Below, piece by piece: positions 1-6,641 of a stretch of 17,373 nt of DNA (its first letter is position 1; every line of letters starts with the position of its first letter). A model generated the notes under the pieces. The model ran no database searches and had not been told where the DNA came from. It worked only from the letters and a program-made list of their open reading frames with translations. The position numbers and the translations under genes are program-made. Source of the DNA: SCGC-AAA076-P13 sp964276145 (GTDB taxonomy: Bacteria; Pseudomonadota; Gammaproteobacteria; Magnimaribacterales; D2472); the NCBI GenBank assembly GCA_964276145.1, contig CAXYDN010000008.1, positions 1 to 17,373 on the forward strand, in the 5' to 3' direction.

Positions 1-7
1 AGTTAAC

Positions 8-38
8 TTGACATAAATTACTTAAAAAATATTAGCTT
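8..38 (+). promoter_or_regulatory. possible promoter upstream of the YwaF-like gene
   Basis: A perfect TTGACA -35 hexamer lies at 8-13. The only -10-like sequence at a usable distance is a poor TAGCTT at 33-38, 19 bp downstream. The rest of 1-91 is A/T-rich, with no ORF or hairpin that I can support. The assignment rests on the -35 box alone. Confidence 0.25.
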
Positions 39-91
39 AATTACTTTATATAAAGTTAAAATATATAAAATATTTAGATAATTTAATATGT

Positions 92-787
92 ATGAATGAA
101 TTAATTTTGATGAGTCCGTCTCATATTATTACAGTATTGCTGAGCTTGCTGGCCATCATCTTTGTGCCTAAATACTTTGAAAGTTCAACTGATAAAGCTA
201 AAGTTTCTTTGAAATACTCGATAATTTTTTTATTGTTGATTAATCAGAGTATGGATTTTTATAGAGAAGGTATTTTAAGTAATAGATGGGAAGATGGCCT
301 TCCACTTCACTTATGTGATTTCTCAACAATGGCTATTATCTTATATTTCATTACTCAAAAAAGAGATTTTTTTATATTTGCATTTTTCTTTGGCATTGCA
401 GGTGGAGGGATGTCTATAGTTACGCCTGATACAGTATATGGGTTCCCTTATGTGGGTTATATACAAAGCCAAATAGGGCATACAATGATTTTGATGGGCG
501 TTACTTATGTAATGATAATCGATAAGCACAGGCCTTACATTGGAGATGTACCAAAGGCATTATTCTACGCATCTATTTTATTAATATTCACCTACCTAAT
601 GAATTACCTGCTTGGCACAAACTATTGGTTTTTGGCTGAAAAACCAATTGGAGATAATATAACTTCACTTATGAGGCCCGAGCCTTTTCATATAATTGAT
701 CTTTATATAGCAGCTATTGTGATTTGCTATGTTATGTACTTACCTTATTATTTGAAAGATAAATCTAGAGCTAGAGGCATAGATTGA
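92..787 (+). CDS. TIGR02206/YwaF-family (TMEM164-like) integral membrane protein
   Basis: The 231-residue protein has about seven hydrophobic segments (near residues 10-27, 40-56, 73-88, 92-112, 127-143, 156-175 and 200-218). It carries family hallmarks: LPLHLCD (70-76) at the start of the third segment, His130 in the fifth, and NYLLGTNYWFL (171-181). These match the bacterial YwaF/TIGR02206 group, related to human TMEM164. TMEM164 is reported to be a cysteine-dependent phospholipid acyltransferase; equating Cys75 with its catalytic Cys is my inference. The stop overlaps the TTG start of a PlsC-type acyltransferase (shared TTGA), so the two are probably translationally coupled and act on membrane lipids together. 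No clear Shine-Dalgarno precedes this ATG; an out-of-frame ATG at 88 opens only a three-codon frame. Family assignment is fairly sure, function is not. Confidence 0.8.
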   Translation: MNELILMSPSHIITVLLSLLAIIFVPKYFESSTDKAKVSLKYSIIFLLLINQSMDFYREGILSNRWEDGLPLHLCDFSTMAIILYFITQKRDFFIFAFFFGIAGGGMSIVTPDTVYGFPYVGYIQSQIGHTMILMGVTYVMIIDKHRPYIGDVPKALFYASILLIFTYLMNYLLGTNYWFLAEKPIGDNITSLMRPEPFHIIDLYIAAIVICYVMYLPYYLKDKSRARGID

Positions 788-1407
788 AAAAAGTTCAAAA
801 CAAGATCGTATCTAGAAGGCAAATTCCATTTAAGTATAGAGCCTCAAGACCAAAAATAGTTCAATGGCTTGCCAGATGGTTTCTAAGAATTTTTGGCTGG
901 AAAGTAGAAGGAGCCGTGCCGTCAATTGCTGGAAATCAAAACCTAATTCTTATAGCTGGACCTCATACTTCTAACTGGGATGGTATTTTTGGTTTTGCTG
1001 CAATTTTAGGCCTAGACGCTAAAATCACATTTTTTGGAAAATACACTTTATTTAACAAACCTATTCTTGGAAGATTTTTAAAATATATGGGCGGTATACC
1101 TGTTGATAAATCTAAACCAGGTAGAGGACTTACAGATGTAGCAATAGAAAACATGAAGAAACTTAACGGCTCATTGATCGCAATGTCTCCAGAGGGAACC
1201 CGAGCTAAAACTGAAAAAATGAGATCTGGATTTCTAAGAATAGCTAAAGCTGTTGAAGGTCAAATATTTTTAGGAGCTTTTGATTTTGGCAAAAAAAGAA
1301 TCTTTCTTGATAGGTTTTATAGCCCCTCAGGCAATAATGAAGAAGACCTTCAGTGGGTTAGAGAGTATTTCATGCAATACCAAGCAAAGCATCCCAAAAA
1401 TTATTAG
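784..1407 (+). CDS. PlsC-type lysophospholipid/glycerolipid acyltransferase
   Basis: The 207-residue protein has the LPLAT blocks in order: HTSNWD (61-66), the HX4D catalytic motif with His61 and Asp66; GGIPVDKS (103-110), the glycerophosphate-site block; and SPEGTR (135-140), block III. The family transfers acyl groups to lysophosphatidic acid or other lysolipids at the inner membrane. It is shorter than E. coli PlsC (about 245 residues) and lacks a clear N-terminal membrane anchor; it resembles the compact '1-acyl-glycerol-3-phosphate acyltransferase' group rather than canonical PlsC. The start is TTG, sharing TTGA with the stop of the upstream membrane gene; no other in-frame start lies nearby, so coupled translation is likely. 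The substrate cannot be read from the sequence. Confidence 0.85.
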   Translation: MKKVQNKIVSRRQIPFKYRASRPKIVQWLARWFLRIFGWKVEGAVPSIAGNQNLILIAGPHTSNWDGIFGFAAILGLDAKITFFGKYTLFNKPILGRFLKYMGGIPVDKSKPGRGLTDVAIENMKKLNGSLIAMSPEGTRAKTEKMRSGFLRIAKAVEGQIFLGAFDFGKKRIFLDRFYSPSGNNEEDLQWVREYFMQYQAKHPKNY

Positions 1408-1526
1408 TTAGTATTTAGACCTTTAGCAATCTTCTCATCAATTTTTTGTTCAACTATAAATAGAGGGGGATTCCCATGATCTAGAACCGCAGCGTGAAAG
1501 TTCTTTTGATCATTCCCGGGCTCCGC
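1404..1526 (-). pseudogene. remnant C-terminal fragment of an unidentified gene
   Basis: On the minus strand a 40-codon open stretch ends in TAA (1404-1406, overlapping the acyltransferase stop). It begins just after an in-frame TAA at 1527-1529 and has no start codon in between. The conceptual peptide is protein-like and non-repetitive, with HAAVLDHGNPPLFIV in its middle and an amphipathic charged tail. The stretch is locally more GC-rich (CCCGGGCTCCGC at 1515-1526) than the surrounding intergenic DNA. I read it as the surviving 3' end of a decayed gene; I do not recognise the family. Chance openness over 40 codons is possible. Confidence 0.35.
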
Positions 1527-1563
1527 TTACTTAAAATTATATTAATATCATTATAAGATTATT

Positions 1564-1572
1564 TGCTACACT
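1564..1572 (+). promoter_or_regulatory. possible extended -10 promoter for the crotonase gene
   Basis: TG at 1564-1565, one base, then TACACT at 1567-1572 resembles an extended -10 element (TGnTATAAT, four of six hexamer matches). A transcript would start near 1579, leaving a short leader with AAAGGA at 1586-1591 ahead of the ATG at 1598. No good -35 is visible, and the -10 is imperfect. Confidence 0.3.
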
Positions 1573-1597
1573 TGATATTCATATAAAGGAATAAATT

Positions 1598-2287
1598 ATG
1601 TCAGATAGAATAGCAACTCTAACAAGTAAAGATGATATTTCAATAATTACTTTGGATGATGGTAAGGCAAATGTTTTCTCTCCAAAGATGATTCAAGATG
1701 TTAATCAATGTTTAGATAAAGTTCCAACAGAAAGTGGTGCCTTAATTATTACAGGAAGAGAGGGTATGTTTTCGGCTGGCTTTGATTTAAAAATTATTTC
1801 AGCAGGCGATATTCAGGCGACTATGGATATGTCACTAAGTGGATTCAAGTTATTATCAAGAATATTTTCATTTCCAAGACCAATATTGGCAGCATGCTCA
1901 GGCCATGGAATTGCCCTAGGAACTTTCTTGCTATGTTGTTGTGACTACCGCATTGGCGTTAAAGGTGATTATATGATCGGCGCTAATGAAATGAGAACAA
2001 ATATGGTCATACCAATTCCTATCCTAGAGCTTATTAGTCATAGAGTATCTGCTAGTCATAAATATAGAGCAATCTTAGGAGCAGAGATGTATTCAATTGA
2101 AAGTGGAGTAGAGGCTGGGTTAATAGATGAGGTTGTAGATCCTGAAAATCTAATGGAAACGGCAATGCTCAAAGCAAAAGATTTAGCAACTATGGGGCAC
2201 CCAAGTTATACACTCACTAAAGAGTTGCTGATTAAAGAACCGTTACAAAAGATTAATAATGCTATTAGCGATATTGAATCTAGTTAG
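1598..2287 (+). CDS. crotonase/enoyl-CoA hydratase-family protein
   Basis: The 229-residue protein has a single crotonase domain. Oxyanion-hole blocks are MFSAGFDLK (57-65) and CSGHGIALG (100-108), followed by CDYRIG (115-120) and IGANEMRTNM (127-136), where Glu131 sits near a usual catalytic acid. A C-terminal block, GVEAGLIDEVV, is also typical. Length and motif spacing fit the short PRK06213-type 'crotonase/enoyl-CoA hydratase family' group rather than the 255-260-residue hydratases. The family acts on acyl-CoA thioesters in the cytoplasm (hydration, isomerisation or hydrolysis); the reaction here is not determined. AAAGGA lies 6 nt before the ATG. The GNAT gene follows after 9 bp, so the two are probably co-transcribed. 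Confidence 0.88.
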   Translation: MSDRIATLTSKDDISIITLDDGKANVFSPKMIQDVNQCLDKVPTESGALIITGREGMFSAGFDLKIISAGDIQATMDMSLSGFKLLSRIFSFPRPILAACSGHGIALGTFLLCCCDYRIGVKGDYMIGANEMRTNMVIPIPILELISHRVSASHKYRAILGAEMYSIESGVEAGLIDEVVDPENLMETAMLKAKDLATMGHPSYTLTKELLIKEPLQKINNAISDIESS

Positions 2288-2296
2288 CATTCAACA

Positions 2297-2800
2297 ATGT
2301 TCACAACCAATGATATAGAGCTATCTATTTTTAAAGAAGTTCCAGATAATATTGCATTAAATATTTTATATTCCTTAAATCAAGATAATACACCTGAGGT
2401 TGGTGAGCTAGATTCAATAGATAGTTTATCTAAGCTAATAAATATGAGTGCTGTTAATTTTTATGTGCTTGAGGGCGATAAAATTATTGGTTTCGTTATA
2501 TGTTTTAGAGAAGGCTCAGAATATAAATCATCAAACTATAATTATTTTAAAAATAAAGAAGATAAATTTTTATACATAGATAGAGTGGTTATAAAAGAGA
2601 GTCATAGAAGAAGAGGAGCTGGATCTTATCTATATGATCATCTATATGATCTTGTCAAAAAAGAGGGAATTCCCTTATGTTGTGAGGTCAACATAATGCC
2701 TAAGAACCAAATTTCTTTGAACTTTCACTATAAAAAGGGTTTTAAAGATGATGGAGAGTGTGACTTTGAAGATCATTCAGTTAGGTATTTAAAAAAATAG
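2297..2800 (+). CDS. GNAT-family N-acetyltransferase (COG3818-like)
   Basis: The 167-residue protein has a GNAT fold. The acetyl-CoA pyrophosphate loop is RRRGAGSYLY (104-113), the preceding strand is LYIDRVVI (92-99), and the late motif CCEVNIMPKNQISLNFHYKKGF (starting at 128) is the usual beta5-alpha4 region. The early stretch NQDNTPEVGELDS (28-40) and the strand order match the COG3818 'predicted acetyltransferase' group as I remember it. The acceptor substrate is unknown. There is no Shine-Dalgarno in the 9-bp spacer after the crotonase stop, so translation may depend on coupling. A 12-bp perfect tandem repeat lies within the helix after the acetyl-CoA loop. Confidence 0.85.
   Translation: MFTTNDIELSIFKEVPDNIALNILYSLNQDNTPEVGELDSIDSLSKLINMSAVNFYVLEGDKIIGFVICFREGSEYKSSNYNYFKNKEDKFLYIDRVVIKESHRRRGAGSYLYDHLYDLVKKEGIPLCCEVNIMPKNQISLNFHYKKGFKDDGECDFEDHSVRYLKK
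2628..2651 (+). repeat. 12-bp perfect tandem duplication inside the GNAT gene
   Basis: ATCTATATGATC occurs twice head to tail. In frame it contributes to YLYDHLYDL in the helix following the acetyl-CoA loop. Because the unit is a multiple of three it keeps the frame. It could be chance in AT-rich DNA or a recent four-codon duplication. Confidence 0.8.
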
Positions 2801-2820
2801 ACACTTTAATTTGTCTTTTA
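2799..2820 (+). terminator. weak possible intrinsic terminator after the GNAT gene
   Basis: AGACA (2799-2803) pairs with TGTCT (2812-2816) across an 8-nt loop and is followed by TTTTA; a run of seven A precedes it. The stem is only 5 bp and low in GC, and it starts inside the GNAT stop codon, so termination may be partial. Confidence 0.35.
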
Positions 2821-2858
2821 TTAAAACATAATTTAATAAATAGGTTAATATCAAAAAT

Positions 2859-3731
2859 ATGTTTGTTGAAACATCTCTTTTTTTTAAAACTATGCTTATT
2901 CTATGCAGCCAGATAAGTGTTATTTTAGCTATCTGTTTTTATTGCATTAGAGAAGCAAGAAAAGCTTATGAAAATGATACATCTTTTGCCGGGATGTACT
3001 TTAAAGGCTCAATGAATTTGAATAAGCAGCTTGATTTAGTTCCCTATAGCCCATCTCCTGAATATTATCCAAGCGAAATGTTTAAAATGGTTCAATCAAA
3101 AGACAATCCAACAAAATCAGACACATTAATTGTAATGGCTATGAATTCAGAGCATAGAATAGAGCTTATAAAAGATGGATACATGGACAAGAGTGGTGGT
3201 AACTATTTCTATGCTGCATTTCTTTTATGGATTATATCGTCTTCTTTGTGCACTTTATTTGCTACCACCGGCATTAGCACTCAGACTGGTATCATTTTTT
3301 TTACTACATCAAGTATCACTTTTGGATTTTTATTGTCAATTATTATGCTTGAGATGGATGAAAATGATGGTTTTAATGCCTTAAAGATTGTTTTTTTAGT
3401 TACTCTTATTACTGGTTTTATAGGATATAGTGATGTTTATTCATTCTCAGAGAGCTCCTCTTTAGCATTATTCCTATTAATATCTTTGCTTGGATTGATT
3501 GGTTTTGAATTTATTAGGATATTCCGAGGATTTTCGAGATGGGCCATAAGGATCAAAGCAATTTTTGGTGCTTTTGTTTTTTCTGTATTTTTATTATTTG
3601 ATTTTAATCTCCTCAAAAAAAAATCAGATTTTGGAGTTAATGACTGGGACAACGCATTCAATATTGCGTTTGAAATATATTTAGACATAATTAATTTATT
3701 ACTTGAAATATTAGATGCTTCGTCTAATTAA
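2859..3731 (+). CDS. integral membrane protein, possible divergent Bax-inhibitor-1 (TMBIM) family member
   Basis: The 290-residue protein has one N-terminal membrane segment (about 10-30), a hydrophilic stretch (about 31-113), and six closely spaced hydrophobic segments (about 115-137, 143-163, 174-191, 202-222, 231-250 and 266-285). Its end resembles BI-1/YetJ/YccA proteins: a GAFVFSVFLLFDFN segment with Asp248, then EIYLDIINLLLEIL with Asp276, where BI-1 proteins have ...YDTQ... and LYLDIINLFL. In bacterial YetJ the equivalent Asp pair forms the pH-sensitive calcium-leak latch; here the spacing is 28 residues versus 24. The hydrophilic region after the first segment is not typical of the family. 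The BI-1 relationship is inference from motif memory. A 16-bp gap links it to the Cys-rich gene downstream. No clear Shine-Dalgarno precedes the ATG. Confidence 0.7.
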   Translation: MFVETSLFFKTMLILCSQISVILAICFYCIREARKAYENDTSFAGMYFKGSMNLNKQLDLVPYSPSPEYYPSEMFKMVQSKDNPTKSDTLIVMAMNSEHRIELIKDGYMDKSGGNYFYAAFLLWIISSSLCTLFATTGISTQTGIIFFTTSSITFGFLLSIIMLEMDENDGFNALKIVFLVTLITGFIGYSDVYSFSESSSLALFLLISLLGLIGFEFIRIFRGFSRWAIRIKAIFGAFVFSVFLLFDFNLLKKKSDFGVNDWDNAFNIAFEIYLDIINLLLEILDASSN

Positions 3732-3747
3732 AAAATAGGAAAAAAAT

Positions 3748-3954
3748 ATGTCAATTTATAAATGTAATCAGTGCGGGATGTCTGTCAAAACATCATGCGG
3801 TGAATGTAGTGCGCCACTCGTAGATGGAATATTAGATTTAGACGATGGCAGCTCTGTAAAAATATCTCAATGTCTCGAAGTAGAGTGCAACAATTTTGAA
3901 GGAAAGATTAAGTCTCCTCTTTGTTGCGGGAGTGATATGCACTGTACTATTTAA
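3748..3954 (+). CDS. small Cys-rich, zinc-ribbon-like protein
   Basis: The 68-residue protein has nine cysteines: CxxC at 6/9, CxxC at 17/20, then Cys42, Cys47, the pair Cys59-Cys60, and Cys66. It also has His65. The two CxxC knuckles followed by a later Cys cluster suggest one or two zinc (or other metal) sites. There is no signal peptide or membrane segment, so it is probably cytoplasmic. AGGA lies about 7 nt before the ATG. It follows the BI-1-like gene by 16 bp and is probably co-transcribed with it. I do not recognise a named family, and no function can be assigned. Confidence 0.7.
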   Translation: MSIYKCNQCGMSVKTSCGECSAPLVDGILDLDDGSSVKISQCLEVECNNFEGKIKSPLCCGSDMHCTI

Positions 3955-3977
3955 TAAGACTCTATTCACAGAGAGTT

Positions 3978-4007
3978 AAAAACTAGCCCATCATAAACAG
4001 GCTAGTT
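3978..4007 (-). terminator. intrinsic terminator for the minus-strand lipoprotein gene
   Basis: AACTAGCC (3981-3988) and GGCTAGTT (4000-4007) form a perfect 8-bp stem with an 11-nt loop. Read on the minus strand the stem runs into a tract of five T. On the plus strand it is followed by ATTGATTT, so it may also end transcription from the Cys-rich gene, but less well. It lies between two convergent genes, as expected. Confidence 0.75.
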
Positions 4008-4013
4008 ATTGAT

Positions 4014-4748
4014 TTATCTGCTTATTGAGTAACCTTGTTGTTCTAGAATAAACCTATCTTCTGACAGATCACCAACCCATGAGACTTTGCCCTCATCATT
4101 GAACTCAAATCTAGTCGCTCTGTAAGCATTTGCTGTTAAGCCTGATGCATCTTCTGTAAATTCAGACCAACTTAAAACCCATACAGTGCCATCATCAGTG
4201 CAAGCTGTTTCAATGATTTCAAACTTATTAGGACCCCAGTCTTCAGCCTCTGCTTGTGCAAAGTTTTCAAGAATCTGAGCTTTTGTAGATGTTTGTTGAA
4301 CTGCGCCTCTTGCAACAGTTACAGCAACTTCTTCATCATCTCTTAAAACAACAGCATTAATTTCTTCGCCTGGTTTACCTCTAAATCCTAATCTATTTCT
4401 GTTATCTTCAGATACTCTTACTCCAGCTACTTCGACAAATGAATCGCCAACCTTTAAAGCTTTTGATGCAGGACTTTCAGGAATAATATATGTAACAGTC
4501 ATACCTTCTTCTTCAGGATCCCATATAAAACCCATTCCAACATATCTATCTCCAACAGTCATTCCATCCTCAGACATATTTTTTTCAACCATTTCAGTTG
4601 CTTCAGCCTTTCCTGTATATCCAGCAGTTACCCATGCGGTAGCAAGGTCCATATTATCCTGGTATGCATTATTAGAATTAGTTTCCATATTACATGCCGT
4701 CAAAATTATGAACGAAGAACATACAAAAATAGTTTTAAGATTATTCAT
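4014..4748 (-). CDS. PDZ-domain lipoprotein of unknown function
   Basis: The 244-residue protein starts with a lipoprotein signal peptide and lipobox LTAC (Cys19), so it is probably membrane-anchored facing the periplasm. Residues about 80-148 look like a PDZ domain (GMTVTYIIPESPASKALKVG, then GDSFVEVAGV and GEEINAVVLRDDEEVAVTVARG). No protease domain is attached. The flanks, NMDLATAWVTAGYTGKAEA (32-50) with GDRYVGMGFIWD (66-77), and the C-terminal strands KFEIIETACTDDGTVWVLSW (175-194), look like two halves of one alpha+beta fold, perhaps NTF2/SnoaL-like, interrupted by the PDZ; this is inference. AAGGAG precedes the ATG at good spacing. It lies 62 bp downstream of typA and ends at a strong hairpin. 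Confidence 0.75.
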   Translation of the reverse strand: MNNLKTIFVCSSFIILTACNMETNSNNAYQDNMDLATAWVTAGYTGKAEATEMVEKNMSEDGMTVGDRYVGMGFIWDPEEEGMTVTYIIPESPASKALKVGDSFVEVAGVRVSEDNRNRLGFRGKPGEEINAVVLRDDEEVAVTVARGAVQQTSTKAQILENFAQAEAEDWGPNKFEIIETACTDDGTVWVLSWSEFTEDASGLTANAYRATRFEFNDEGKVSWVGDLSEDRFILEQQGYSISR

Positions 4749-4810
4749 TTTTTCTCCTTATAAATAAATTACTATCTTAGTTTATATTTTTTATAAGTTA
4801 ATGAATATCT

Positions 4811-6601
4811 TTATGTTCTTACTCTGCCTTTTTTTCTAAGACGAATTGATTCAGGAGTAACCTCAACAAGCTCATCATCTTCAATAAATTCTAGAGCTTG
4901 TTCAAGGGTGTGTTTGATATGAGGAACTAGAATTAGATTTTCATCTGTTCCAGCCGCTCGAATATTTGTTAGCTGCTTAGCTTTAGTTGGATTAACTGGA
5001 AGATCGTTATCTCTTGAATGAAGGCCAACAATTTGACCAATATATACCTCTTTTCCATGACCAAGAAACAACTTTCCACGATTTTGTAAATTAAATAAAG
5101 CATAAGCAAGGGTCTTTCCAGCCATCATAGAATACATGACACCATTTGTTCTTTTAGCAATTTCACCAACTTTAACAGGACCATAATGATCAAAAACACT
5201 TGTCATAATTCCTGTCCCACTTGTAATGGTTAAAAAATGAGATCTAAATCCTATAATTCCTCTTGAAGGAGCAATGAATTCTAATTTTACTCTTCCCTTG
5301 CCATCAGACTCCATGCTTTGAAGCTCTGCTTTCCTTGGACCAAGCTCTTCCATTACAGAGCCTTGATGAATTTCTTCTACATCGATTACTATTTGCTCAT
5401 AGGGTTCATGAATTTCTCCATCAACTTCTTTTTGAATGACCTGAGGTTTAGATATAGCTAATTCAAAACCTTCTCTTCGCATAGTTTCTATGAGCACTGA
5501 TAAATGAAGCTCGCCTCTTCCCGAAACAATAAATTTATCTGGACTATCGCCAGGGCCAACTCTAAGTGCTACATTTGATATTAATTCTTTTTCTAATCTT
5601 TCTTTAATATTTCTTGATGTTACAAATTTTCCCTCTCTACCGGCAAAAGGAGAGTCATTAACTTGAAAAGTCATGCTTACTGTTGGCTCATCAACAGAAA
5701 GAGGTGCCAAAGCTTCAACAGAAGAGGGATCACAAATAGTATCTGAAATATTAAGCTTATCTATACCAGTGATACAAACTATTGATCCAGCATCTGCATT
5801 TGAAACCTCAACCCTTTCAAGGCCCTCATAACCCATAACTTGAAGAACTTTACCTTTCCTAGTTTCACCATTTCTGTTTATGACTGTAACCTGGTCGTTA
5901 GGCTTAACTGATCCTTGTTTAATTCTTCCAATACCAATTACACCAACATAGCTATTGCTATCTAATGCACTGATTTGTAATCGAAGAGGACCATCTTTAT
6001 TTACTTCTGGAGAAGGAACCTTATCTAAAATCATTTGCATCAATGGTGTCATATCAGTGGTCATTTGGTCAGCTTCTAGTCCAGATATTCCTTCTATAGC
6101 AGAGGCATAAATTACTGGGAAATCAAGCTGCTCATCAGAACCTCCAAGTCTATCAAAAAGATCAAAAACTTGATCTAAGACCCAATCCGGTCTTGCATCA
6201 GGACGATCGACTTTATTTATTACTACTATTGGTTTAAGACCCTTCTCAAAAGCTTTTTGTGTAACAAACCTTGTTTGTGGCATTGGGCCGTCTACTGCAT
6301 CTACCAAAAGTAGAACCGAATCTACCATTGAAAGAGCTCTTTCAACCTCGCCACCAAAGTCGGCATGACCTGGAGTATCAACAATATTAATAAGATGATC
6401 ATTCCAATTTATGGAGGTATTTTTTGCTGTAATAGTAATACCTCTTTCTTTTTCTTGATCATTTGAATCCATGATTCTCTCTGAATCCATATTTTTTCGA
6501 TCAAGCGTTCCTGATTGTTGAAGTAATTTATCTACAAGAGTAGTTTTACCATGGTCAACATGGGCAATGATTGCAATATTTCTTAGATTATTTATGTCCA
6601 T
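4811..6601 (-). CDS. typA: ribosome-associated translational GTPase TypA/BipA
   Basis: The 596-residue protein is full length (E. coli BipA about 607). GTPase motifs are G1 AHVDHGKT (13-20), G2 within RGITI (53-57), G3 DTPGH (75-79), G4 NKVD (129-132) and G5 SA (167-168). They are followed by a beta-barrel domain and EF-G-like domains, including the family block PSRGIIGFRSHFLT. TypA binds the 70S ribosome and helps 50S assembly and translation under stress such as cold. It is not clearly in an operon; the PDZ lipoprotein lies 62 bp downstream. The start ATG has no strong Shine-Dalgarno. A divergent, palindromic -10 box lies 27 bp upstream, shared with the M20 gene. Confidence 0.97.
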   Translation of the reverse strand: MDINNLRNIAIIAHVDHGKTTLVDKLLQQSGTLDRKNMDSERIMDSNDQEKERGITITAKNTSINWNDHLINIVDTPGHADFGGEVERALSMVDSVLLLVDAVDGPMPQTRFVTQKAFEKGLKPIVVINKVDRPDARPDWVLDQVFDLFDRLGGSDEQLDFPVIYASAIEGISGLEADQMTTDMTPLMQMILDKVPSPEVNKDGPLRLQISALDSNSYVGVIGIGRIKQGSVKPNDQVTVINRNGETRKGKVLQVMGYEGLERVEVSNADAGSIVCITGIDKLNISDTICDPSSVEALAPLSVDEPTVSMTFQVNDSPFAGREGKFVTSRNIKERLEKELISNVALRVGPGDSPDKFIVSGRGELHLSVLIETMRREGFELAISKPQVIQKEVDGEIHEPYEQIVIDVEEIHQGSVMEELGPRKAELQSMESDGKGRVKLEFIAPSRGIIGFRSHFLTITSGTGIMTSVFDHYGPVKVGEIAKRTNGVMYSMMAGKTLAYALFNLQNRGKLFLGHGKEVYIGQIVGLHSRDNDLPVNPTKAKQLTNIRAAGTDENLILVPHIKHTLEQALEFIEDDELVEVTPESIRLRKKGRVRT

Positions 6602-6627
6602 GTTATTAGTGTTTTAAAAAAGTGAGG

Positions 6628-6635
6628 ATTATAAT
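6628..6635. promoter_or_regulatory. overlapping divergent -10 boxes between typA and the M20 gene
   Basis: The decamer GATTATAATC (6627-6636) is a perfect palindrome, giving TATAAT at 6630-6635 on the plus strand and at 6633-6628 on the minus strand. The plus copy predicts +1 at 6642, the A of the M20 ATG, meaning a leaderless mRNA. The minus copy predicts +1 near 6621 and a 20-nt leader for typA. No good -35 is visible on either side. The box is seen; its use as a promoter is inferred. Confidence 0.5.
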
Positions 6636-6641
6636 CTTAAA

